Below, piece after piece: positions 33,449 to 40,544 of a stretch of 64,000 nt of DNA. The notes beneath the pieces were generated by a model. That model had not been told where the DNA came from. It ran no database searches and was given only the letters and a program-made list of their open reading frames with translations. The stretch is from Burkholderia anthina. GTDB taxonomy: Bacteria > Pseudomonadota > Gammaproteobacteria > Burkholderiales > Burkholderiaceae. The position numbers and the translations under genes were made by a program. The stretch spans positions 1-64,000 of the forward strand of contig NZ_CABVLY010000032.1 of NCBI RefSeq assembly GCF_902498995.1, given 5' to 3'. Positions within the stretch are counted from its first letter, which is position 1, and each line of letters starts with the position of its first letter.

Positions 33449-34201
33449 ATGGCGTCGGTGATGATCGATATGGGGTTCGGGAAGCGCGCGACGCTGTCTG
33501 GCGGCCGCGGGTCGCGACAGTCGCTTGAACAGCGCGCCGCTGTCTCGGAACTGATGCTGCATTGGCCGAGGTATGCCGGGTTGATGACCGGGGCCATTGG
33601 CTATCTTCGAGAATTGGGGCTCGCTGGAACATCGGCGGGTGATCCGGTGGCCGCGCTCAGGTCTGCCATCGAGGACGGGAGGGTGTCCGTATCTATCGAC
33701 CGCCCCGTGGCCCGTGGCGGCGTTGCTGGGCGCGCGCCCTCTACACCGCCTTTCCCAAGAGCAAGTAGGCTCGCCAGCGTGCCGGGAGTGGCCGCGCTGC
33801 CCGTAGACAAACCTCTCCCCGGTTGGGCAGTGCCCAACGACGTGTCGGCGGATGAACTGATTGGCTATTTGCAGAGCGTGGTTGCAGGGACTGCTGGAGC
33901 GGCCCCTCAATTGGCGAACTCGCTTGACCCAGGTACTCCAGGTACTCCGTTAGGCAGTGCGGACGTGTTTGACTATGCGGATGGCCCTTTGAGTGGTGAC
34001 GTAGAACAGTTAGCAGCATCCACTACCAACCCGAACTATGCGGCCAAAATGCTAGGGTACGCTCGGGATATCTTTGGCGGGATGGTCCATTCGATGAAGG
34101 ACGACCTTGGCCTTGGCGGTGCTGACAATGTCACTTGGCACGACAATGGCAACGTTGAATTTCAAGGCGAAGTCATCGGCAACATGCACGATTACAAATG
34201 A
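33449..34201 (+). CDS. Unassigned protein with toxin-like C-terminal domain
   Basis: Not recognised as a named family. Residues 1-115 are Arg/Ala-rich, fairly GC-rich; 115-190 is Pro/Gly/Ala-rich linker (DPGTPGTPLG); 194-250 is a compact, differently composed domain containing YARDIFGGMVHSMKDD, NVTWHDNGNVEFQGEV and IGNMHDYK. A variable N-terminus followed by a short terminal domain with H/D/N residues, and a following gene in 4-nt overlap (ATGA 34198-34201), is the layout of polymorphic toxins with immunity partners. No signal peptide, VENN, PAAR or Rhs repeats are seen, so it could be an orphan tip fragment or a separate effector. Lower GC in the last 400 bp suggests acquisition. Confidence 0.55.
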   Translation: MASVMIDMGFGKRATLSGGRGSRQSLEQRAAVSELMLHWPRYAGLMTGAIGYLRELGLAGTSAGDPVAALRSAIEDGRVSVSIDRPVARGGVAGRAPSTPPFPRASRLASVPGVAALPVDKPLPGWAVPNDVSADELIGYLQSVVAGTAGAAPQLANSLDPGTPGTPLGSADVFDYADGPLSGDVEQLAASTTNPNYAAKMLGYARDIFGGMVHSMKDDLGLGGADNVTWHDNGNVEFQGEVIGNMHDYK

Positions 34202-34626
34202 GGTTGAGATTGGGTTCACATCAACTCGCAAACGCGTCATTCACAATCTCAGGTGATAACGTCGCTCCGGAGTTCTGGACTGGCTATTTCGGCGTTACGC
34301 CTGATATAGCCGTCACGAAGGGGCAGCATTTTGTCACGCCGACCGGCCGAACCAGCAGCTGTCCGGGCCGAACCGGCGTATGGGGGATACGCAGCAGCGA
34401 GTCTGTCCAGGGCGATCAATTGGAACCGCATCTACGTTATCTCATCAGGCATCTGGGCCTGCCCCGCCAAGACCTACGCGAACTTATCGAGGGCGCGGGC
34501 GCGCGGGTCCGTTTCTTCTGCTACTGGGCGAACTACAGCGGCGACCGTGTACCGGATGTGCCGGACGACGTGCGATCCCTCATGGAGTCGCTTGGGGGCG
34601 TGGTAGATATCGATGAATACCGATAA
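34198..34626 (+). CDS. DUF4279 family protein, candidate immunity protein
   Basis: The 142 residues begin ANASFTISGDNVAPEFWTGYF after a short leader and contain RTGVWGIRSSE, LEPHLRYLIRHLG and GARVRFFCYWANYSGD, matching the DUF4279 pattern (ISGDxL, GxWxxxS, LxxHLxxLL, pI/FxCxW). DUF4279 occurs repeatedly as the immunity partner in polymorphic toxin loci. Its ATG overlaps the stop of the upstream gene, giving fixed stoichiometry, which fits a toxin/antidote pair. Its last residues LMESLGGVVDIDEYR recur 300 bp downstream as a fragment. Family fairly sure; immunity function inferred. Confidence 0.72.
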   Translation: MRLRLGSHQLANASFTISGDNVAPEFWTGYFGVTPDIAVTKGQHFVTPTGRTSSCPGRTGVWGIRSSESVQGDQLEPHLRYLIRHLGLPRQDLRELIEGAGARVRFFCYWANYSGDRVPDVPDDVRSLMESLGGVVDIDEYR

Positions 34627-34647
34627 CGTCGGTTGGCGCAAGGGGCA

Positions 34648-34734
34648 CTCAGCGCAAGCCCGCTTGACGGTCGCCGCGCTCACGCCGAAATGTTCCGCCG
34701 TCTGTGCGATGGTCGCCCTCCCAGCCGCCAGCCC
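34648..34734 (-). pseudogene. Fragment of a helix-turn-helix protein, possibly a recombinase or transposase
   Basis: On the minus strand, after an in-frame TAA, the frame encodes GRATIAQTAEHFGVSAATVK, which reads as a helix-turn-helix (TIAQTAEHFGVSAATVKRA). No catalytic domain is attached and the frame then enters the DUF4279 gene in antisense. Best seen as an eroded end of a mobile-element gene; it could be chance. Confidence 0.3.
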
Positions 34735-34900
34735 TTAATCTCGGCGTAGTCGGCCGCGCGTTGGCGGCCGACGTATTTTCCCCTCTACCCTGGCGATGGC
34801 GACGCCTCGGCACTGCATTTCAGCGCGGCTTTCGTAATCGGCTTCACCCTGCGTTGCCTGAATGCCGGTACGGCATCGCGCGTAGTTTTCTCAATCGGGG

Positions 34901-34957
34901 CTGCGCGAAATGATGGCGTCTCTCGGCGGGACAGTAGAGATTGACGAGTACAGATAA
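34901..34957 (+). pseudogene. Orphan 3' fragment of a second DUF4279 immunity gene
   Basis: The frame LREMMASLGGTVEIDEYR-stop mirrors the end of the intact DUF4279 protein (LMESLGGVVDIDEYR-stop): 11 of 15 residues are the same, with both stopping at the same place. A TAG lies 16 nt upstream in frame and the rest of the gene is missing. Confidence 0.6.
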
Positions 34958-34984
34958 CCCCGAAGCGCTCCGCCACATCGCGGC

Positions 34985-35296
34985 CTAGCTCAGCAGGCCC
35001 TGAATCGTCTGGAATGTCGGCACCGACAACGCCGCGAACGCTGCCGCGACAATCGCGAGCAGCGCGAGCTTTTTCCGCAGCAGCACGCAGATGCCGATAC
35101 CTGCCGCATAGAACGCGCAACTGAGCAGGATCGTCAGCCACATCCATCCATAACCGGCGCCGCCTTCGAAGTGCGACGTGTTCGCCGTCAGCCTCAGCGC
35201 GACATAGCCTGCGACTGTCGTGCTGGCCGGCAGGCACAGGATCGAGCAAGGCACGATGACGAGGAGCAGGCGCAGGGTCGGGTCGAGTGGCTTCAT
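34985..35296 (-). CDS. Hypothetical membrane protein
   Basis: Family not recognised. The 103 residues form about three transmembrane helices (roughly 6-28, 43-65, 72-95) with RKKLALL between the last two. ATG at 35296 (protein starting MKPLDPTLRLLLVIVPCS) is the first Met before the first helix; the frame is open to 35404 but that part is charged and unlike a leader. It sits 138 nt after the end of gudD in the same direction. Its codon use resembles the chromosome more than the accessory patch to the right. Confidence 0.6.
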   Translation of the reverse strand: MKPLDPTLRLLLVIVPCSILCLPASTTVAGYVALRLTANTSHFEGGAGYGWMWLTILLSCAFYAAGIGICVLLRKKLALLAIVAAAFAALSVPTFQTIQGLLS

Positions 35297-35434
35297 CGCG
35301 AGGCGGTTCCTTCTTGCTGGGCGGCCGCGTCGATCCGTTCGCGATGCCGGCGCGGCGACGGATCGGGCAGCCGGCAGGATGCAATCGGTTGCACGGTTTG
35401 GCAATCGTGGATCGCATTGCCTGCCGCCCCGCCA

Positions 35435-36832
35435 TCACCCCCGCCCGAAACTCGGCCGCTTCGGATCGTACGTCCACCCCGGTACCAGATAACGCATCGC
35501 GACCGCATCGTCGCGCGCGGTACCGCCCACTTCCCGGTACAACGCATGCGCGGCCTCGACCTGCGCCATGTCGAGCTCGATCCCGAGCCCCGGCCGCTCC
35601 GGCACGGCCACCTGGCCGCCGACGATCTCCAGCGGCTCGCGCGTGAGCCGCGCATCGCCTTCCTGCCAGATCCAGTGCGTATCGATCGCGGTGATCGTGC
35701 CGGGCGCCGCCGCGGCCGCATGCGTGAACATCGCGAGCGACACGTCGAAGTGGTTGTTCGAATGCGAGCCCCACGTGAGCCCCCAGTCGCGGCACAGTTG
35801 CGCGAGCCGCACCGAGCCCTGCATCGTCCAGAAGTGCGGATCGGCGAGCGGGATGTCCACCGCCTGCAGCCGTACCGCATGATCCATCTGCCGCCAGTCG
35901 GTCGCGATCATGTTGGTCGCGGTCGGGATGCCGGTCGCGCGGCGGAATTCGGCCATCACTTCGCGGCCGGAATAACCGCCTTCCGGCCCGCATGGATCTT
36001 CGGCATACGCGAGCAGGTGGCCTTGCCCGCGGCACAGCGCGACCGCTTCGTCGAGCGACCATGCGCCGTTAGGATCGAGCGTCGCGCGCGCATCGGGAAA
36101 GCGCGCCTTGATCGCGGCGATCGCTTCCATCTCGTCCGCGCCGGCCATCACGCCGCCCTTCAGCTTGAAATCGGCGAAGCCGTAGCGCTCGACCGCAGCC
36201 TCGGCCTGCTGCGCGATCGCGGCCGGCGTGAGCGCCGCTTCGTTGCGCAGCCGGAACCACGGGTCTGCCGCGTGCGTCTCGTCGCGATACGGCAGGTCGG
36301 TGCGGCGCCGCTCGCCGATATAGAACAGGTACGCGAGCATCGGCACCGCGTCGCGCTGCTGGCCTTCGCCGAGCAGTGCCGCGACAGGCACGTCGAGATG
36401 CTGGCCCAGCAGGTCGAGCAGCGCGGCCTCGATCGCGGTGATCACGTTGTCGAGCCGCAGGTTGATCTCGTGCGGCTGGCGCAGCACGGCCGCCTCGCCG
36501 GCCGACGTCACCTCGTGCTGGATGGTGCGGCCGGCGCCTGCACCGGCGCCGGACAGCGCCGCGCGCACCGCGTTGAGCGTCGCCTGGTAGCGCCCGATCG
36601 ACTGGCCGACGACGAGGTCGGTCATCCGTTCGAGCGCGTGGCGGATACCTTCGCCGCCAGGCACTTCGCCGACGCCCGTATGCCCGCTGCTGTCGTCGAG
36701 GATCACGAGGTTGCGCGTGAAATACGGTGCGTGCGCACCACACAGGTTCAGCAGCATGCTGTCGCGGCCGGCGACGGGGATCACCTGCATGCGCGTGACG
36801 CGCGGCGTGCCGGCACGGCGGGATTCGGACAT
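35435..36832 (-). CDS. gudD: Glucarate dehydratase
   Basis: Enolase-superfamily enzyme converting D-glucarate (and idarate) to 5-dehydro-4-deoxyglucarate. The 465 residues are close to the usual length. The KxK acid/base motif is in YGFADFKLKGGVMAG; metal ligands are in ATLDPNGAW and YAEDPCGPEGGYSGRE; the catalytic His is in WGSHSNNHFDVSL; and the C-terminal DTHWIWQEGD is family-specific. ATG at 36832. It follows the MFS gene by 62 nt, and the pair forms a glucarate uptake/catabolism operon. Confidence 0.95.
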   Translation of the reverse strand: MSESRRAGTPRVTRMQVIPVAGRDSMLLNLCGAHAPYFTRNLVILDDSSGHTGVGEVPGGEGIRHALERMTDLVVGQSIGRYQATLNAVRAALSGAGAGAGRTIQHEVTSAGEAAVLRQPHEINLRLDNVITAIEAALLDLLGQHLDVPVAALLGEGQQRDAVPMLAYLFYIGERRRTDLPYRDETHAADPWFRLRNEAALTPAAIAQQAEAAVERYGFADFKLKGGVMAGADEMEAIAAIKARFPDARATLDPNGAWSLDEAVALCRGQGHLLAYAEDPCGPEGGYSGREVMAEFRRATGIPTATNMIATDWRQMDHAVRLQAVDIPLADPHFWTMQGSVRLAQLCRDWGLTWGSHSNNHFDVSLAMFTHAAAAAPGTITAIDTHWIWQEGDARLTREPLEIVGGQVAVPERPGLGIELDMAQVEAAHALYREVGGTARDDAVAMRYLVPGWTYDPKRPSFGRG

Positions 36833-36894
36833 CGGTTCGCTCCTGGTTCCGTAATGCGCGGGCCCGCCGGACGCACCGGCGCGGCCCGCGCCGT

Positions 36895-38235
36895 TCATGT
36901 CAGCTCGACGCGGCGGATCTCGCCGACGACGAACAGGTAGCAGATCACGGCGACGAGCGCGTGCGCGACGACGTAGACGAGCGCGCCGTTGAACGAGCCG
37001 CTGCGGTCGACGATATAGCCGATCGCGATCGGCGTCGTGATGCTGGAAAGGTTGCCGCACGTGTTGAGCAGCGCACCGCTCAGGCCCGCGATCTGACGCG
37101 GCGCGGTATCGGCGTTGACGGCCCAGCCGAGCGCGCCGAGCCCCTTGCCGAAGAACGACAGCGCCATGAACAGCACGACGAGCACGTGCGAGTCGGTGTA
37201 GTTGCAGACGATCATCGACATCGACAGCAGCATGCCGATCACGATCGGCACCTTGCGGGCGACCGACAGCGACCGGCCCTGCTTGAGCAGCGCGTCGGAC
37301 ACGACGCCGCCGAGTATCCCGCCGAGGAACCCGCATACGGCCGGGATCGACGCGACGAGCCCCGCGTTGAGGATCGACATCCCGCGCGCCTGCACGAGAT
37401 AGACGGGAAACCACGTGATGAAGAAATAGGTAAGTGCGTTGATGCAGTACTGTGCGACGTACACGCCGACCAGCATCCGGTTTCTCAGCAGCGCCTTCAC
37501 GTGATGCAGCGACGGGCCGCCGTCGCGCGCGCCGGTCGCCTGGTCGATGTTGACGAGCGCGCCGCCTTCGGTGAGGTAGTCGAGCTCCGCGCGGTTGATG
37601 CGCGGGTGCACCTTCGGGTCGTACATCGTGCGGTTCCACACGAGCACGAACGCGAAGCCGAGCACGCCCATCACCGCGAACACCGATTGCCAGCCGAACG
37701 CATGCACGAGCCAGCCCATCAGCGGCGCGAACACGACGGTCGCCGCGTACTGCGCGGCATTGAAGATCGCCGACGCGGTGCCGCGCTCGGGCGCCGGGAA
37801 CCAGGTGGACACGATTCGGCTGTTGGCGGGGAACGACGGCGCCTCGGCCGCGCCGACCAGGAAGCGCAGCCCGAACAGCAGCGCGAACGCGGCGGCGCCG
37901 CCGAAGAAGCCGATCGTTCCCTGCAACAGCGTGAACAGCGACCAGAAGAAGATGCTGCATGCATAGACGATGCGCGACCCGAAGCGGTCGAGCAGCCAGC
38001 CGCCCGGCAGTTGCGCGACCACGTACGACCAGCCGAACGCCGAGAAGATGAAGCCGATCTGCACATGGTTCAGGTGCAGCGAACGGGCGAGGGCGGGCCC
38101 CGCGATCGCGATCGCCGCGCGATCCGCGTAGTTGATGGTCGTGACTGCGAACAGCACGGCCAGCACGAGCCAGCGCACGCGGGTGCGCCGGGCCGTTGCC
38201 GACGCGGACGCCGGCAGCGCTTGAAGCGGATTCAT
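36895..38235 (-). CDS. gudP: MFS transporter, glucarate/galactarate (GudP) type
   Basis: Anion:cation symporter family (ACS) permease, 446 residues with twelve hydrophobic segments. RWLVLAVLFAVTTINYADRA is the usual opening of hexuronate/glucarate permeases, with GWSYVVAQLPGGWLLDRFG (TM2-3 loop motif) and YFFITWFPVYLVQARGMS. ATG at 38235 follows GGAGGAGAC. Directly followed by gudD, so D-glucarate is the inferred substrate. Upstream is a 297-bp region divergent to the DUF2239 gene with conspicuous palindromes. Confidence 0.92.
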   Translation of the reverse strand: MNPLQALPASASATARRTRVRWLVLAVLFAVTTINYADRAAIAIAGPALARSLHLNHVQIGFIFSAFGWSYVVAQLPGGWLLDRFGSRIVYACSIFFWSLFTLLQGTIGFFGGAAAFALLFGLRFLVGAAEAPSFPANSRIVSTWFPAPERGTASAIFNAAQYAATVVFAPLMGWLVHAFGWQSVFAVMGVLGFAFVLVWNRTMYDPKVHPRINRAELDYLTEGGALVNIDQATGARDGGPSLHHVKALLRNRMLVGVYVAQYCINALTYFFITWFPVYLVQARGMSILNAGLVASIPAVCGFLGGILGGVVSDALLKQGRSLSVARKVPIVIGMLLSMSMIVCNYTDSHVLVVLFMALSFFGKGLGALGWAVNADTAPRQIAGLSGALLNTCGNLSSITTPIAIGYIVDRSGSFNGALVYVVAHALVAVICYLFVVGEIRRVELT

Positions 38236-38405
38236 GACTGTCTCCTCCGAAGGGCGGAAGGTGCCGTCGTGCGGCAGGCGCGTCGGGTGCGCGCGTTTTT
38301 CGCGGGGGCGCTGCCGGCCGGAATCCGGACGCCGGACTGGCGGGCAGCGCGTCCGGATCATTCTGTCATGGCGATATTTGCGTTTTCATGCCAATTAATG
38401 ACTTG

Positions 38406-38428
38406 ATCGATTCAACATTTGAATCGAT
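38406..38428. promoter_or_regulatory. 23-bp operator-like palindrome
   Basis: ATCGATTCAA (38406-38415) and TTGAATCGAT (38419-38428) are perfect inverted repeats around CAT, a form usual for GntR- or MarR-type operators. It lies 171 bp upstream of gudP and 105 bp upstream of the DUF2239 gene. Confidence 0.7.
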
Positions 38429-38467
38429 TGGTCGTGGCAGTGAACAAAAAATTTTACCCGGGTGATA

Positions 38468-38496
38468 TTGACATCCAATTTATACCCGGATAAAAA
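38468..38496 (+). promoter_or_regulatory. Sigma70 promoter of the DUF2239/carotenoid oxygenase operon
   Basis: TTGACA (38468-38473), 17 bp, TAAAAA (38491-38496). The right-hand CCGGGT-type element overlaps the spacer and the -10, so a bound protein would block the polymerase. Confidence 0.65.
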
Positions 38497-38532
38497 TATA
38501 GTCATTCCGATTCCTGCCAACGGGCAACCACG

Positions 38533-39177
38533 ATGACCACTTCCACGCTGCTTCCTTCCTGCACGGCTTTCGACGGCCATCGGCGCATTGCGTCCGGCCC
38601 GCCCGCGACGGTGGCGCTCGCGGTCCGGCAGGCGGCCGGCGAGGCGATGTCCGGCGCGATCGTGATTTTCGACGACGCGACCGGCCGCTCGATCGACCTC
38701 GACCTGCGCGGGTCGGACGACGCAGTACGGGCGCGCTACGCGCCGCCGCCGGCCGATGCGTCTGCCGACGCCAATCCCTCTGCGTCGACCGGCGAGCCGG
38801 CCGGCGCGGGCGAACAGCGGGGTCGCGGCCGTCCGAAGCTGGGCGTCGTGTCGCGCGAAGTCACGTTGCTGCCGCGTCACTGGGACTGGCTCGCCGCGCA
38901 GCCAGGCGGCGCGTCGGTCGCGCTGCGCAAGCTCGTCGAGGATGCGCGGCGCACGCATGCGGCGGCCGACCGGCGCCGCGACGCGCAGGCGCGCGCGTAC
39001 CACTTCATGTCGGCGATCGCGGGCGACTTGCCCGGTTTCGAGGAAGCCGCGCGTGCGCTGTACGCGAACGACCTCGCGCGGATGGCCGAGCTGATCGCCG
39101 GCTGGCCGGACGACGTGCGAGACCATGCGCTCGCCCTGGCGCGCGGCGATCTGCCGCCGTCGACCGAAGGCTGCTGA
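38533..39177 (+). CDS. DUF2239 family protein
   Basis: Unknown function, 214 residues, soluble. The hallmark GRGRPKLGVVSREVTLLPRH (about residues 97-116) with WDWLAAQPGGASVALRKLV is the DUF2239 core; an N-terminal part resembles a small beta domain (AIVIFDDATGRSIDLDLRG), and a helical C-terminus follows. The GRGRPKLG string resembles an AT-hook, which may mean DNA contact, but this is inference. It is 16 nt upstream of the carotenoid oxygenase gene, in one operon. Confidence 0.8.
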   Translation: MTTSTLLPSCTAFDGHRRIASGPPATVALAVRQAAGEAMSGAIVIFDDATGRSIDLDLRGSDDAVRARYAPPPADASADANPSASTGEPAGAGEQRGRGRPKLGVVSREVTLLPRHWDWLAAQPGGASVALRKLVEDARRTHAAADRRRDAQARAYHFMSAIAGDLPGFEEAARALYANDLARMAELIAGWPDDVRDHALALARGDLPPSTEGC

Positions 39178-39193
39178 CGGAGGGCGCGACGCG

Positions 39194-40525
39194 ATGACGA
39201 CCTTCGATCTGAACCGCGGTGCGATCGCGCCGGTCGCCGACGAAGCCGACCTCGTCGACCTGCGGGTGAGCGGCACGATCCCGCCTGACCTCGACGGCAC
39301 GCTGCTGCGCAACGGCCCGAACCCGCCGGGCGGCCGCTTCGAAGGCAACGACATGCTGTCGTGGTGGCCGGAGGCCGCGATGCTGCACGCGATCGCGTTC
39401 GAAAACGGCCGCGCGGCCGGCTACCGGAACCGCTGGGCGCGCACGCAACGCTGGGCCGCCGTGCATGCGCCCGCACAGGGGCCGCATCTGCCCGACACGA
39501 ATCCGAACGTGAGCGTGCTGCAGCATGCGGGCGAATTGCTCGCGCTGTCGGAGGGCGGCGCGCCGTTCGCGATCACCGCCGCGCTCGATTCGCTCGGCGT
39601 GAGCGCGCGGCACGCGGGTTTCGGCGGCGGGATGACCGCGCATCCGAAGGTCGATCCGGTGACGGGCGAACTGATCGCGTTTCGCGCGGACTGGCGCGCG
39701 CCGTGGCTGCGCTACGGTGTCGCGGACGCGCAGGGCGTGCAGCGCGTCGATATCGAGGTCGACGTGAGCGCGCCGTCGATGATGCACGATCTCGCGATCA
39801 CCGAAACCCGCAGCCTGCTGCTCGACCTGAACGTGGGCTACGACTTCTCGATGCTCGAGCGGGGCCACCGGATGCCGCTGCGCTGGCACGACGACCGCGC
39901 CGCGCGGATCGGCGTGATCCCGCGCCACGGTGGCGACGTGCAGTGGTTCGGCATCGAGCCGTGCTTCATCATGCACGTCGTGAACGCATACGACTGCGAC
40001 GCGTCGTGCATCGTGCTCGATGCGGTGCGCTATCCGTGGTTCCTGCGGCTCGACGCGCGCACCGGCCGCTTTGCCGAGAATCCGCTCGGCGAGCTGTGGC
40101 GCTACGTGATCGATACCGCGAACGGGCTGGTCGACGAAGGGCCGCTCGCCGACGGCGGCATCGAGTTGCCGCGCATCAACGAAAGCCGGACGGGGCGTCG
40201 CTACCGCTACCTGTATGCGGTCGAGCAGCCGAACAATGCGGAAATGCGCGGCGTGATGCGCTTCGACCACGCGCGCGGCACGAGCACGCATTACACGGTC
40301 CCGGCCGGCGACCAGAACGGCGAGCCGGTGTTCGTGCCGCGTCCGGGCGGCACCGACGAGGACGACGGCTGGCTGCTGGTGGTGGTCTACCGCGCGGCGA
40401 CGGATACGAGCGACGTCGTGATCCTCGATGCGCGCGCGATCGAGGCAGGGCCGGTCGCGACCGTGCACCTGCCGCGCCGTGTGCCGGCCGGGTTCCACGG
40501 CGCATGGGTGCCGCGCGAGCGCTGA
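39194..40525 (+). CDS. Carotenoid oxygenase family protein
   Basis: Non-haem iron oxygenase that cleaves double bonds of carotenoids, stilbenes or lignin-type phenylpropanoids. The 443 residues show the seven-bladed propeller and four iron histidines: MTAHPKVD, SMMHDLAIT, FIMHVVNAYD and GFHGAWVP. The N-terminal GTLLRNGPNPPGGRFEGND is conserved. The ATG at 39194 is 16 nt after the DUF2239 stop. Without a carotenoid pathway nearby, a lignostilbene- or isoeugenol-type substrate is as likely. Confidence 0.92.
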   Translation: MTTFDLNRGAIAPVADEADLVDLRVSGTIPPDLDGTLLRNGPNPPGGRFEGNDMLSWWPEAAMLHAIAFENGRAAGYRNRWARTQRWAAVHAPAQGPHLPDTNPNVSVLQHAGELLALSEGGAPFAITAALDSLGVSARHAGFGGGMTAHPKVDPVTGELIAFRADWRAPWLRYGVADAQGVQRVDIEVDVSAPSMMHDLAITETRSLLLDLNVGYDFSMLERGHRMPLRWHDDRAARIGVIPRHGGDVQWFGIEPCFIMHVVNAYDCDASCIVLDAVRYPWFLRLDARTGRFAENPLGELWRYVIDTANGLVDEGPLADGGIELPRINESRTGRRYRYLYAVEQPNNAEMRGVMRFDHARGTSTHYTVPAGDQNGEPVFVPRPGGTDEDDGWLLVVVYRAATDTSDVVILDARAIEAGPVATVHLPRRVPAGFHGAWVPRER

Positions 40526-40544
40526 GCGTGAGCGGCTGCGTGCG

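Larger units (their letters stand above)
34627..34984. other. Degenerate remnants after the DUF4279 gene
   Basis: No complete gene. It contains a minus-strand HTH fragment (34648-34734) and a plus-strand fragment of a second DUF4279 3' end (34901-34957). A plus-strand frame at 34704-34913 has no ribosome site or recognisable domain and is not called. Confidence 0.6.
38236..38532. promoter_or_regulatory. Divergent control region between gudP and the DUF2239 gene
   Basis: AT-rich from 38385 to 38510. It holds a perfect palindrome (38406-38428), an inverted pair of TTTTAYCCGGGT elements (38452-38463 and 38484-38495) and a plus-strand promoter (38468-38496). No regulator gene is adjacent. Confidence 0.65.

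Noticed and set aside
34704..34913. 69-codon frame in the accessory patch
   Set aside because: No ribosome site, no recognisable domain, and its 3' end runs into the orphan immunity fragment in another frame.
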